Source: Aptenodytes patagonicus
Lineage: Eukaryota; Chordata; Aves; Sphenisciformes; Spheniscidae
Reading direction: 5' to 3'
Assembly (NCBI RefSeq): GCF_965638725.1
Contig: NC_134961.1
Span: 5,176,641-5,240,640, forward strand
Length of the DNA stretch: 64,000 nt
The position numbers were made by a program, and so were the translations under genes. Positions 1 to 12,486 of the stretch are shown here, in pieces. The number at the start of each line of letters is the position of its first letter. The first letter of the stretch is position 1. The notes under the pieces are model-generated. The model searched no databases. It saw only the letters and a program-made list of their open reading frames with translations, and was not told the origin of the DNA.

Positions 1-2133
<2,133 letters not shown>

Positions 2134-2314
2134 GTCCTGTGGCCGCCCTCTCGCTGCTCTACATACTTGAACTGGATTCCTGAAAAGCCTCTGATTTCGA
2201 CAAGGAAGGTAACATCTACAACATCCCCCAAAAGCTTCCTGCTGATTTCATGCTGCAGTTCAGGAGAGAGTAGAAAAATACCAGGACTCCGCTCAGCACT
2301 GTCAGTGCAGACAC

Positions 2315-2320
2315 TTTATT
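2315..2320 (-). terminator. MLST8: MLST8 poly(A) signal (TTTATT on + strand)
   Basis: AATAAA on the minus strand, about 625 bases beyond the MLST8 stop codon, with no other minus-strand AATAAA seen in between. Using it gives MLST8 and BRICD5 transcripts that overlap by roughly 200 bases. Another minus-strand AATAAA at about 3170-3175 lies inside the last MLST8 intron and would truncate the coding region. Confidence 0.55.
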
Positions 2321-2506
2321 TGCAGCTGTGCTCCAGGGCTGCATCGTGTACGTAGGTATTAGGAGATCCAGGCCTAGAGGAATCACGTGGAGTAGCTAGT
2401 GTTTTACAGCTACATGCCCTGCTCAACACAAGGTTATTAAATTTGTTGGGGGTGGTTGGCTTTATAAGAGCGCAGCTCTCCAAGTAAGTCTGTGAAATAC
2501 ACTTTG

Positions 2507-2512
2507 AATAAA
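2507..2512 (+). terminator. BRICD5: BRICD5 poly(A) signal AATAAA
   Basis: An AATAAA on the + strand 374 bases after the BRICD5 stop codon. Cleavage is expected near 2525. This lies inside the inferred 3' UTR of the convergent MLST8 gene, whose own signal is at 2315-2320. Confidence 0.6.
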
Positions 2513-2944
2513 GGGATTGCAAAACAAGGAAGCAGCTGCCTTTCCGCTCTTTGCTCAGCCTCTTCCATCATTTAGAAAAGCTGATTTTTTTTTTTCTTCC
2601 ACTGTGGGGTACAAGAACATCACAAAGCTGTCAGCAGCTGATGCCACAGGGATTCCTCCAGCTGAACCGTACCCAGCTCCCCTCAGTGGGATCGTGTCTC
2701 CCTCGCCCATTCCCTTTCGTCCAAGCGGCCTCCCTTAGAGGCCGCACACGTTTCGGTAATGATCTGCTTGGAGCTGAAGCCTGGTCTCACTCCAGGCAAA
2801 CGCAGCTGCTTCTGCCAGAGACCGAGCCCTCCCCATCAGTGCAGGGGACGGTTACAAGTGCATGTCTCGGGCTCCAGAGAGGGTGCTTGCCACTGTAAGA
2901 GGAAGGAAAACAAGCAGAGGTCCTTTCCTTCCCACACGTGACCA

Positions 2945-5900
2945 TTATCCCAACACGCTGTCGTTGAAAGCAAGGCAGACGACTGCTTTCTGGTGGCCGC
3001 TGTATTCCCTCTTGATCTCTCCTGTCTCCACACACCAAAGTCTGGCCAGGTTATCAGAGGAGGCTGGAACAGAAAGTGAAAAGAGGAGTGGGATATATTG
3101 CATTACCCTTTAAACTTTTTTTTTTTCAATTATTATAAGAAAGACTTTCCTCTTGCTTCATTCAACACCTTTATTAGGGCTGTTGACAGCTAAGGGAGCC
3201 GTGCAGAGCAAGCAGCTTAGTGCATTTCTGTATTACGTGAGGTTTTAATTATTTCGGAGGGAACTTACTGTGGAAATTACAACACGTATGTTTTGAAAGG
3301 ACTATCCTGCTGCGTACTGCAAGCAGCATTGCTAGCAGGTGAAATAAACTGCACACGTGAAGATCACCTCTCCAGTTTAAACAGACGCCCCGTTGCAGCA
3401 CAGGCAAAATGCTTAAAGGAATTAGCAGGCTGCGTTGTGGGCGTGGGGCTGGGTGCCCTCTCCTCGCATACTGGTGCAGGAGGGTTTGGCAACGTCCCAG
3501 TTAGAGAAACTGCCAAGTCCTGTGCCGGTGCAGGGCCCTGCTGCTGGGGGCCTGGCGTAGCCCAAATCAAGCGGTGGGCCGAGGGCAGGAGCGCGGCAGT
3601 GCCTCACCTGTGACGATGTACTGGGAGTCCCCGGAGAACGCGCAGTCCCACATCCAGCCCCGAGACGTTTCCCCTGGGTTATTGCTCTTGATGCTCAGCT
3701 CTGTCATCAGAGAGAAGTTTGAAGTCCTCCAGATCTTACACGTCTGATCTGCAGAGCATGTAGCCAAGAGCCTGCAAGGAAGAGACGCGCGAGGGTAACC
3801 TTACGAGTCACTCTGTACGCCGAAGGGCCTCTCGTTAACGTGGGCCTGGAACGGTAACAATCTGGAGACCTGCGTTCATTGTAACCAGATTTCTTTACGC
3901 CTATATCATCTGCCTTATGAGATTCAAGCCGAACAGACTCGGTGAAGGAGTACATCAGGTTCACCGCTTTGCTCCCAGAGATCAGCAATTCGATCCCAGC
4001 TGTAAGAACAGCTCGTGGCTGCAAAGCTTTCTGAGATCACGGAGCACGAGGCTGGGATGCCACTGCCAGCGACCCAGTCCCCGTGTCCCCCGTGCCTCCT
4101 GTCCCGCTCCTCCCTGGGGGACCTGCAGGGCGATGCGGAGCCAGCATCAGCCAACAGCTGGAGGCACAGCTGGTCTCTGCCTGCCTGGAAGGGACCGTCT
4201 GTTCCCGTCGCAGGTAGGCGAGGGGCTGGCACGCACTCACGTGGAGTCGGGGCTGAACTTGCACTGGAGGGCGTAGCGGTTGTGCGCTGGGATCTTGGTC
4301 TTGGGGATCAGCTGGGTCACCTCCTCTCCAATGCCGCCCGTTAGGTTCCACACGTAGCAATTTCCCTGCGGCAAGACAGGGGGATCTGTGGCCGGGCTGG
4401 TGGTCACCCACCCAAGAGCAGCCCGGAGTTTCCACACCCCACCGCGGCACAGCAAAGCCGCAGGCAAAGCCGGTAGGTGCAGAGCGGCTGCCCCTGCCCA
4501 CGGGAGGCACAGCCCATCCCACGTTCGAGGCGGTTGGAGCTCACCGAGCTGTTGACAGCCGCCATGTAACTGGCATCGGGGTCAATGTGAACCGAATTCA
4601 CGGAAACTTCGGGCTCTGGAATCAGCTGCTCGTTGTGGTCTGTCTTCAGGTCCCAGATGTGAATGGCACCGCTCTGATCCCCCACAATTAGCTCTGCCTG
4701 CAAGAAAACAGCAGCCTCGTCTCTCTGAGGGAGAACCCCGCAAGCAGCAGCCCCGAGCCAACGCCCAGATGGTGCCCGTGGAGCACCACGTGGAGCCTTG
4801 CTCTGGTTTTAAGCACCAGCGTCCTGTTCTGCCCAGTTATTCCCCAGCACAGGGCTGTTTCAGAGCTCCAGCAGCCTGCTGATCGCCCCTGTGCGCTGAG
4901 AGCAGGCAGAGTGCTAATCTCACACGACACTCTGCAAAAAGGCTGTTTACCTTTACAGAAGTGTTCGCTAATTTTATAAACCCCAGAGCAGACAGCGGCT
5001 GCCTGATTTCCAGAACCGTTGCGCAGCTACAGCTCCATTTGGCTTCTGTGGATGTTGTTTGATTTTCAGCACGTCTGAGAAGAGGGCATTAAGATGCAAG
5101 TTGGCCAGCGAACAACTGAAGCGCTCAAGAGCGTACAGATACCTCAAAAACACAAGCCGAAATGGGTTTTTCTCTCTCTCTCTCTCTCCTTCTCAGGGGA
5201 AGGACAAGAGCCAGCTGAAGGGCACGAGTTCTGGCTCCGATCCCGTGCGCAGACCAGAAGACAATGCTGGCGGCGCTCCACTAAAACCAGGGCTTTTATC
5301 GACAGTCTTGCGCTGCCCATAATTTTAGCAGAATCCCTAGAGGAGATCAGGTCATCGGGCACAGCTAATCCTGTACCTGTGAGCAACGGCTTGTTTCTGA
5401 GGAAGACGGCCATCGCTCGATATATTTAGCTGACTGCACAGTGCAGAACCGTCTTCTGGTCGCCTCAGTCCTTAGCCCCCTCTTAGCAGGTGTAAGCGCG
5501 ATTGCTAAAGCCGTCATGGCTTTACCCAGGCTGTGAGAAATCTCTCTTGGATAACTGGATCAGCATCGCTGCAGCAGGGGATTGCGGAGCCATGAAGCTA
5601 TCTGAATAAATACTGCCACCTTTGGACTAATTAACTGCGTTCTGCTCACAAACCAACACTTCTCCTGCAACTCAGCAGCATCTTGGTTAGTGATCATTTC
5701 ACAAGTAAGATCTACGTACAACAATAATATCTGTTTTAATGTAATACATTCTCACAGCACTGGCACTATAGGAGCAGCGGCAGCATTTGGGTAAAGTCTG
5801 GTCCAAATAATTGATCTCAAATCTGGTCCGAAATTCAGGACTTGCAAAATTAAACCTTTGCAAAATCAAATGCAAAGAAACATTTCTATTACTCAGCTTT

Positions 5901-7630
5901 TTAAAAAGGTTTGCACTGCCCCAACTGCAAACAAACCCTGCAGCGCTGTGAATACAAAATGGACCAGACCGGTTATTAACACTGCAATGATACGTATTGA
6001 TTTTCACCGCCGTCCCCTCTAATGCACCGCGCTCCCTTTTAGCCTCGTTTCCCGAGCCCCAGCCATCCCGCCATTTATCAACGGCTTCTGGACCGGCTGG
6101 TGAATCTTGAGCAAATCTGACCAAAGTCCCGAAAGTCGTCGGGGCCACGGGCCCCGAGACGCTTTTTCTTGGCAGCGGTGCCACCCTCAAGCTCCCCAGC
6201 CCGCCCCGCGCCACCAGTTCCACTCCCATCACATCCCCTTGGCTATGTTCTTGGGACAGAGGTGGCCCCAAAGGAGCGTCCCCTCCTACGGGACGAGAGA
6301 CCCAGCGCAGCCACTACGCTGTCTCTTTGCAACAGCCAGCAGGTAATTAGCACAAACGCACCGGCTGGCAAACGAGCTCAGCGGACAAAGCCCCCGGGCC
6401 GCGGCATGGACACCTGCTGCAGGCACAACGTGAGCCTGCGGTACCCGCTCGCTCCCAGCGCCGCTGCTCGGGGAGTTTTGCTCCACCGCACAAAGCAGCG
6501 TTGGCTTTCCCGGGGCAGACGGAGGGACTGCACGTCTGCCGTTGCTGGCTCCCGTGCCGCGTGGGCTGTGTTCCCACACCGACCCAAAGCTCCCGGCGGC
6601 AGCAGCTCGGCGAGGGAGCAGGCGGACGGACGGCCTGGCTGCGGGAAGCCGGCTGCTGCTTGTCCAGCAATGCCACCGAGAGCTCGTGGGCCTGTGCCAC
6701 CAGGAGGGCCGCCCTCCGGATTTTTTGCTGCGTCTGCCAGCATAAAACTCTGCAGCCCCCTGGTTTACCCGGAGGAGCCACAGCAAAGCATGATGAGCTG
6801 GGGGATCGCGGAGGAGCTGGTGCTCACCTGGTTGGGGTGCAGGCAGACGCAGTTAATAGGAGCGTTCACCTGGAAAATCCGCTGACACTGGAGGTTACGA
6901 GACCTGCAACAGAACAGCGAGGAAGGAGCGTGACTAAAAGCGTGCGATCAGCTCCACCGCCTCTGGGGTGCTGCCGGGGTTGGGGGGGGGGGAGCCCGCC
7001 GCCTCTGCCCACCTCAGGTCCCAGATCCTGGCCATGCAGTCCTCCCCGCCCGTGTACATCCACCGCCCGTCCTCGTGGAAGCCCACGGAGGTGATGTTCT
7101 TGCTCACGCCGTCGTAGTTAATGACGGGGTTGGGGTTGTTGGAGTTGAGGTCGTACATGCGGATGTGCTGGTAGCCTGCAGCAAGGACCGGGCAGGGGAT
7201 GACCGACGTCCCCCCGCCCGTGCCCGGCGTCGCCCGTGCCCGGGGCGGCGGCGGGGGTCCGGGCGGGCTCACCTGCGGCGGCGATCATGCTGCGGTCCGG
7301 CGTGATCTCCAGGGCGTTCACCTGCTGCCGGCGCCCGTTAAGGTCGGTAAGAAGCAGCAGCTGGGACCCGACACGGGGGACCGAGCGCTCCCAAACACGG
7401 GGCGCGACACCGAGCTAACGGTGCCCGGGGGGGGGCGGCGGGGGGGGGGGGGGGGGAGAGGGGCCCGCCAGGCCCCGGCCCGGGGCGGCGGCGAAGGATA
7501 CGGAGTCCTGGTGCTGGACGGTGCGGGTGCAGATGCCGCTGTGCGCCTGCCAGAACCGCACCGTGTGGTCGTAGCCAGCCGTGGCCAGGATGACGGGGTC
7601 GCTGCCCACCGTGCCCTGCGCGGCGTTCAT
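2945..7630 (-). CDS. MLST8: mTOR-associated protein LST8 (GbetaL), complete
   Basis: Eight coding exons on the minus strand, 5' to 3': 7630-7502, 7324-7273, 7175-7013, 6903-6828, 4697-4545, 4365-4241, 3771-3608, 3063-2945 (stop TAA 2945-2947). They total 981 bases, 326 residues, the same length as human MLST8, and differ from it at few positions. All introns are GT-AG and the phase closes throughout. The protein is a seven-bladed WD40 propeller; WD dipeptide ends are visible as ARIWDL, IHIWDL, CYVWNL, CKIWRT and ARLWCV. It is a core subunit of both mTORC1 and mTORC2, where it binds the mTOR kinase domain. ATG 7630 ([11 protein letters not shown]) aligns with the human start. The last exon has no internal start, so simple ORF searches miss it. 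Introns 4 (about 2.1 kb) and 7 (544 bases) are the largest. Confidence 0.97.
4698..6827 (-). other. MLST8 intron 4, no recognised element
   Basis: A 2.1-kb intron between coding exons 4 and 5. It includes an AT-richer stretch from about 5590 to 6010 and a short pyrimidine repeat (TCTC) near 5170-5190. Open frames at 6.1-6.8 kb are GC-rich and lack splice context. I see no RNA gene or transposon. Confidence 0.5.
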
Positions 7631-7639
7631 GGTCCCGCC

Positions 7640-7960
7640 GCCGGGGCCCGCTCAGGCCCCGCCGCGACCCGGCCCCGGCCCCGGCCCCGGCTCCGGCCCG
7701 CGCAACGCCGCCGCGCCCCGCCCACGCTCGGCTCACGCCTGGGCCCGCGCCCCCGTGCGCTCGCGCCGCGGGGGAGCCCGCAGCCCGCCCCCGGTACCGG
7801 CAGCCGCGGCCGGCGCAAGGTGGGGGGGGGGAGACGGCTGGCTCTGCGCATGCGCCACGCCCTCGGGGCCGCTCACTGCGCGTGCGCGCGGCGCCCCGCC
7901 TCAGCGCGCGGCCGCTGGGGGGGGGTGGTCCTTCCGAGGGCGCATGCGCAAGAGCGCGGC
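7640..7960 (-). promoter_or_regulatory. MLST8: MLST8 CpG-island promoter with three NRF1-like sites
   Basis: A CpG-rich block directly upstream of the MLST8 start codon. It holds three close matches to the NRF1 palindrome: TGCGCATGCGC at 7845-7855, TGCGCGTGCGC at 7877-7887 and GCGCATGCGCA at 7940-7950, plus an ETS-like CTTCCG at 7931-7936. There is no obvious TATA box. This is the usual form of a housekeeping promoter. It may also drive the divergent HEXD-like transcript. Confidence 0.6.
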
Positions 7961-8429
7961 GGCGGGCGATACTACGTGCAGGAGGGCGGGGGGGGGGGTG
8001 TGAGGCGAGACCACGAGGCACGGGGGGGGGCGGAGACCGTTCCCAGCAGCGCCGCCAGAGGGCGCGGCGCCGAGCGCGGCCGTGCAGCGCCGAGCACCGC
8101 GGGGCGGGGGCGGGCACGCGCCGGGCACACACCGGGCACACGCCGGGCACGGCCGGGCCCGCCGGGGCACCGCGGAGCGCCCTTTGGGCCGGTGCCGCCC
8201 CGGGGGCAGGGCAGGGCAGGGCGGGCGGCGGCTCCGCGCTGTGACGCTGTCCCCCGCCGGGCGGGTGTCGCACCGGGGGGCGCGGGGCACGGTCCCCGCC
8301 CTGCCGGTGCGCCCCGCTGCGCACGGCGGGTGGCGGGAGCCAGAGCATCCCTCCTCGCTTGCCGCTCGGCCCCGCACCGCCCCGCACCGCCGCAGCGCCC
8401 GCGACACCGGCGCCGCCCGGGCCCTTTAA

Positions 8430-8509
8430 GAGCGGCGGCGGCGGCGGCGGCTGCGGTCCGTGGCCGCGCTCGCTCCCGGCCGTGCCCGCGGCGGCCCCTG
8501 CACCTGCCG
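8430..8509 (+). other. Possible non-coding first exon of the HEXD-like gene
   Basis: The HEXD-like start codon lies 2 bases after a good splice acceptor (12484), so a 5' UTR exon must exist upstream. The best donor I see in the CpG island is CTGCCG|GTAAGG at 8509/8510. This would give a first intron of about 4 kb and a promoter divergent from MLST8. The 5' limit of this exon is a guess. Other donors cannot be excluded. Confidence 0.35.
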
Positions 8510-11500
8510 GTAAGGGCCGGGGACGCTGGGGGCCGCAGGGGGGATCGGGGATGCAGGGGTGGCCGGGATGCCCGGTGCCGCAGGGATGCCCGGTGCCGCA
8601 GGGATGGATGCCCGGTGCCGCGGTAGGGGCCGGGGCCGCAGGGATGCCCAGCGGAGCCCGGAGAGTGCCGTGGGACGCGGGGATGCCCAGGGGGTACCTG
8701 GGGGCGTAGGGGGACGTGGGGTGCCCCAGGCTTGCGGGGTGCGGGTGATGTCCCGGCAGCGCAGTGGGCTGGGTGGGGTGCGGAAAGGTCCCCCCCCGTG
8801 CCCGGGGGCTGCCCCGTGTGTGCCCCGGCGTCCCGGGGAGGGGGACAGGGGCCGTCTCTGCCCGGGGACCGGGGGAGCAGCCCCCTCCTGCTGCCATGGG
8901 GGCTGTAGCCCCGCGGGGGGGGGGGGGGGGTCCGCAGCCTCCCCACGCAGGAGCCCCCGGCCGTGGGGCTGCAGCGCCGTGGCCCCTGGCAAGGGGCAGC
9001 TCATCCCGTGGGGGAGACCCAGGCTGGGGACAGGCACGGCCTCAGCTGGACTGACCGAGGAAGGCTCTGGAAGCGTGTGAGCATGCATGGGAGCGTGCAC
9101 ATGAGTGTGCATGGTGCAGCGTCACTCTTCCCGTGGCTGCACCGTCGTCGTGCGCGCTGGCGGGAGCAAGGGTTTGGCACGGTAATGGCTGGGGAACGCC
9201 AGAGCGGGGCAGCGGCCAGACGGGGGGCATCCAAACCCTGCAGTGGCACCCGCAACCCTCGCTGCCAGCCCACGGGCTGCGGTGGGCACCCGCCACCCCG
9301 GGGGCAGCCGGGGGCGCTTGGCCCTGTCCTCCCCGTGGCCCTGCTCTCTCCAGGCTCAGGTTTGGGTTTGCTTCCATTCTCCGCTCCTCCGGGCTCAGGA
9401 AGGTAAGCGGGGAGCTGGGCTGGTTTCGGGGAGCTGGGAGCAAAACCCACGTGGGCTGCGTGGAGGCAGGGGAGGGGGGTGAGGGCCCGGGCCCCTCCTG
9501 GCATGGTGGCTGCCATGAGCATTGAGCCAGGCTGGCTGGTTGCGAGGAGCCACAGGCTCTTCCCAGCCTCCCGGGGACCGTGCCAGTGCTGTCCCCAAAG
9601 GGTTGGCAGAGGAAGATGTCACGTTAATAAATATAGCTGGTGCTAGCAGCGAGATGCTGGGTTAGAGTGGCGGCATCAATCAGCTGAGCCCTCGCTGCGA
9701 AGGGATCTCCTGCCGGCACAGGGGCGCGGAGCCGCAGCTGCCCCCGGTCACCCCTTGGTGCTGCGCCCCACTGCCGGCGTGCGCCCATCCCGCCTGCCCT
9801 CGGCTGGGAGGCTCAAATCCTGGAAACCTGTTCTCTATTTAAATAAGCTAACATATATTAAAAACGCCAAATTTTGGCGAGCTGACAGCGTCTGTCTAAA
9901 TATTTATCCCTGTTCCAATCAGGCGCTGTGTTCCCATGACAGCGCGATTAGCGCTTTGCATATTTATGGCCTTCCTGGGTGCTGGGCTCCCCATGCCCGG
10001 GGGCCACTGAGCCCCCCCCTCCCATGTACCCCCTGCGCCTTCCCGTGCACCCAGCGGAGCTGAGCCCTGGGCTGGCAGTTGTCCCTGCTGGGCTGTGCCA
10101 GCACTGCCAGGAGCATCCAGGGCAGGGTGGAAACACAGAGGGGACGGGCAGGGCAGGGAGCGGGTGCTGTGTTTGTCCCCTGAAGCACAGGAGGTGCAGC
10201 GCCGAGCCCGAGGCATGTTTTTCATGCAGGGACATAAGCACAGGGGACAGCGCGGTCACGACCTGCCCCAAAACCAGGATCCTGTCCTGCCTCCTCGTGA
10301 GCACTGGGGGACCAGGTACCCACAGGTACTGGGCGATGGGGACGGAGCAGGGATGCTCCAGCTCCCTCCCGCACGGTGCTGGCCTGCCCCACACCGTGGC
10401 CTTGCTGAGGCCTCGTGCTCTGGGGACAGCACGTCCTACGCTGGCTCTGCAGGACGTGCCGGGGGTCCCGGCCGCTGCGCCCACCTTGTGCCCCATGGCA
10501 GCGTGCGGGAGGGGCATGTCGGGAGGGATTAGGGCTGTGTCTAGAAAAAGGGCTAATTCAGAGCCGGAGGCGCGGAGTGGCTCAGCGCCGCTCTCCCCGG
10601 TGCCACTGCTCTGGCAACACAAACAAACCCCTCGCGATCAGCTGAGCCGCTTGTGTGCCAGCAGCAGCCAAAATCTGCTTTTCAGTTCCCAAATCTGGCA
10701 ACGCTGAATTTAACCCTAAACTTCAGCGCGTTTGGGTTGCAACTCGCCAAAAGGGCTGGTGGCAGCTGCCCCGGCGCTCGCAGTGGCTGCCGGGCTGGGG
10801 AGACGGGGGTGTTGATGCGCTGCCCCATCCCTGCCTCGCCGCACACACCAGAGTTGGTAAAAAAAGGAGAAAAAAGGGCAGAAATGATGCTAGCGCTTCT
10901 CGTGTGCAGCTTCTGGGAGGATTCGTGCTGCCTCCTGCCTGTTGTGCCGCGGGGGACACAGGAGGGGTGCTGCCCACAGCAGGGTGGCTCTGGGCTCCTG
11001 GGGTGGGAGCAGGCGTCACCGCAGGTCCCTTGTCACCTGGGAGCAGTGCTGCAGGCAAGGAGGGGCCCTGAGGGGGCTGCAGGAGTGGGGAACAAGGGGT
11101 GCACTTGGTGTTCCCCCCCGGCAGTGCTTTCCCGGGGAGGCACACTGGGGCTGTGGGGGTCGGTGGCTCCCCTGGGCTCACGGGAGCGGTGCCCCCGCTC
11201 GCGGCAGTGCCCCCCGTGCTCTGCCTGCCGGGGTCTGGCCTGGCTGAGCATCTCCTGCTGCAGCCGCGGTACCGGCTGCATGGGACGGTGCTGTGGGTCT
11301 TGGTGTTGGGGCTGGTCACGTCCCAGCAGGTACAAATCTCCACACAATCCCTTGAGCTGTGACCATGGGGGGGCTGGGGAAGGGGCGCCTGCCACCTCCT
11401 GCCCTGCGGAGACTGCCTTTGGTTTGGGCTCGCTTTCATCTAAATTGGTAGATCCCCGTCTCAGGAGTTCTCAAAATTGGTTTAGGGAAAAAAGACCTCA

Positions 11501-12484
11501 AATGAATTTTATTGATCTTAATGGTGACAAGTCTTTGACATGAGCTCGTCCCTGCACCCTGCGTGGCCTGTCCTATGTGTCCCGTGAGGGATCAAACATG
11601 GGTTTAACCAGACCAGCCTCCCCCTGCACGGCACGGTGGGGCGTCTCGCGGCCCCCGGCAGCGGCAGCACAGGCCATCCCGCCCTCGTCCCTCTCCCCCT
11701 CTGTGGGGGAAGTGGCAGCTCCTCTCACCGGGCTCAGATCCCCGGTGGCCGGACCCCACTGGGCTCCTGCCCCGCTCTGATGTTTTCCAGCGGGCAAAGC
11801 AGTTTGTGCCCCTTCCCCTCCCTGGTGCTGGATGGGACTCGCCTGCCCGGGCAGATGCTGCGGGCTGCGCGTGGCGAGTGTGTGCCCGTCCCTGCGGGTG
11901 CCGGGGGGTCCGGGCTGCCACCTTTGCCCTGACGGTGCCTGTGGCTGTGCCAATGCCCATCCCTGGAGCAGCCTAGTGCCAGCATGTGCCCGGGCAGTCC
12001 CCGGTCGCCTCTCCTCTGTCCGCAGGGACGTTGCCTCCTGTGCCTGGTCAGCCCCGGCTGCACCGTGCCTGCCCCGTGATGCCATCCCACCCAGCCGCCC
12101 CGTGACACAGCCCTCCTCTCGGAGGTGACGCAGCAGCTCGAGGGGATCCCCCGGCAGGGACCTGCCCTGCAGCCACTGCCTTGTTTGCTCCTGCGCTGGC
12201 AGAGCCCAAGGAGGCTGCGCCCTTGCAGGCAGAGGCAAAGGCAGGTCTGGCCACCAGCCCCGGTGCTAGGGCACGTGAGGTAGGAGGAACACAGGGTACC
12301 TCTGTGCATGTCCCCTCCTGGGACCAGGGTGGAGGGAGGGGTCTTCCCCACGTCCCCTTTCTCTGGGTCTTGTGCTGCCCTGGTCAGGGGAGCAGGGCAC
12401 GGTTTGTGGGGCTGTGCAGGGTCACCTGTGCTCAGGGTCCCTCGGGTGCTGCCGTGTGGCCGGACCCCTGTGTGTGCCCTGCAG
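8510..12484 (+). other. Region between MLST8 promoter and HEXD-like coding exons
   Basis: About 4 kb with no coding exon I can support, probably the first intron of the HEXD-like gene. It contains a short tandem repeat of GGGATGCCCGGTGCCGCA at 8555-8625, a G-run near 8912-8930, and an AT-rich island at 9826-9975 listed separately. Long open frames on both strands are by-products of high GC. Confidence 0.45.
9826..9975. promoter_or_regulatory. AT-rich island, candidate regulatory element
   Basis: Sharply AT-richer than its surroundings. It holds CTATTTAAATA (9834-9844; MEF2/TATA-like) and CTTTGCATATTTATGG near 9953-9968, a POU/octamer-like core. No open frame with splice sites. Lying between MLST8 and the HEXD-like gene, it could be an enhancer. 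This is inference from composition and motifs only. Confidence 0.3.
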
Positions 12485-12486
12485 AG

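Noticed and set aside
3170-3175. Minus-strand AATAAA as the MLST8 poly(A) signal
   Set aside because: It lies in the last intron, before the final coding exon, and would remove the last 39 residues that match human MLST8.
7338-8897. 519-aa minus-strand and 475-aa plus-strand frames
   Set aside because: Overlap the MLST8 exon 1 and CpG island; composition is Gly/Ala/Arg/Pro only, with no recognised domain.
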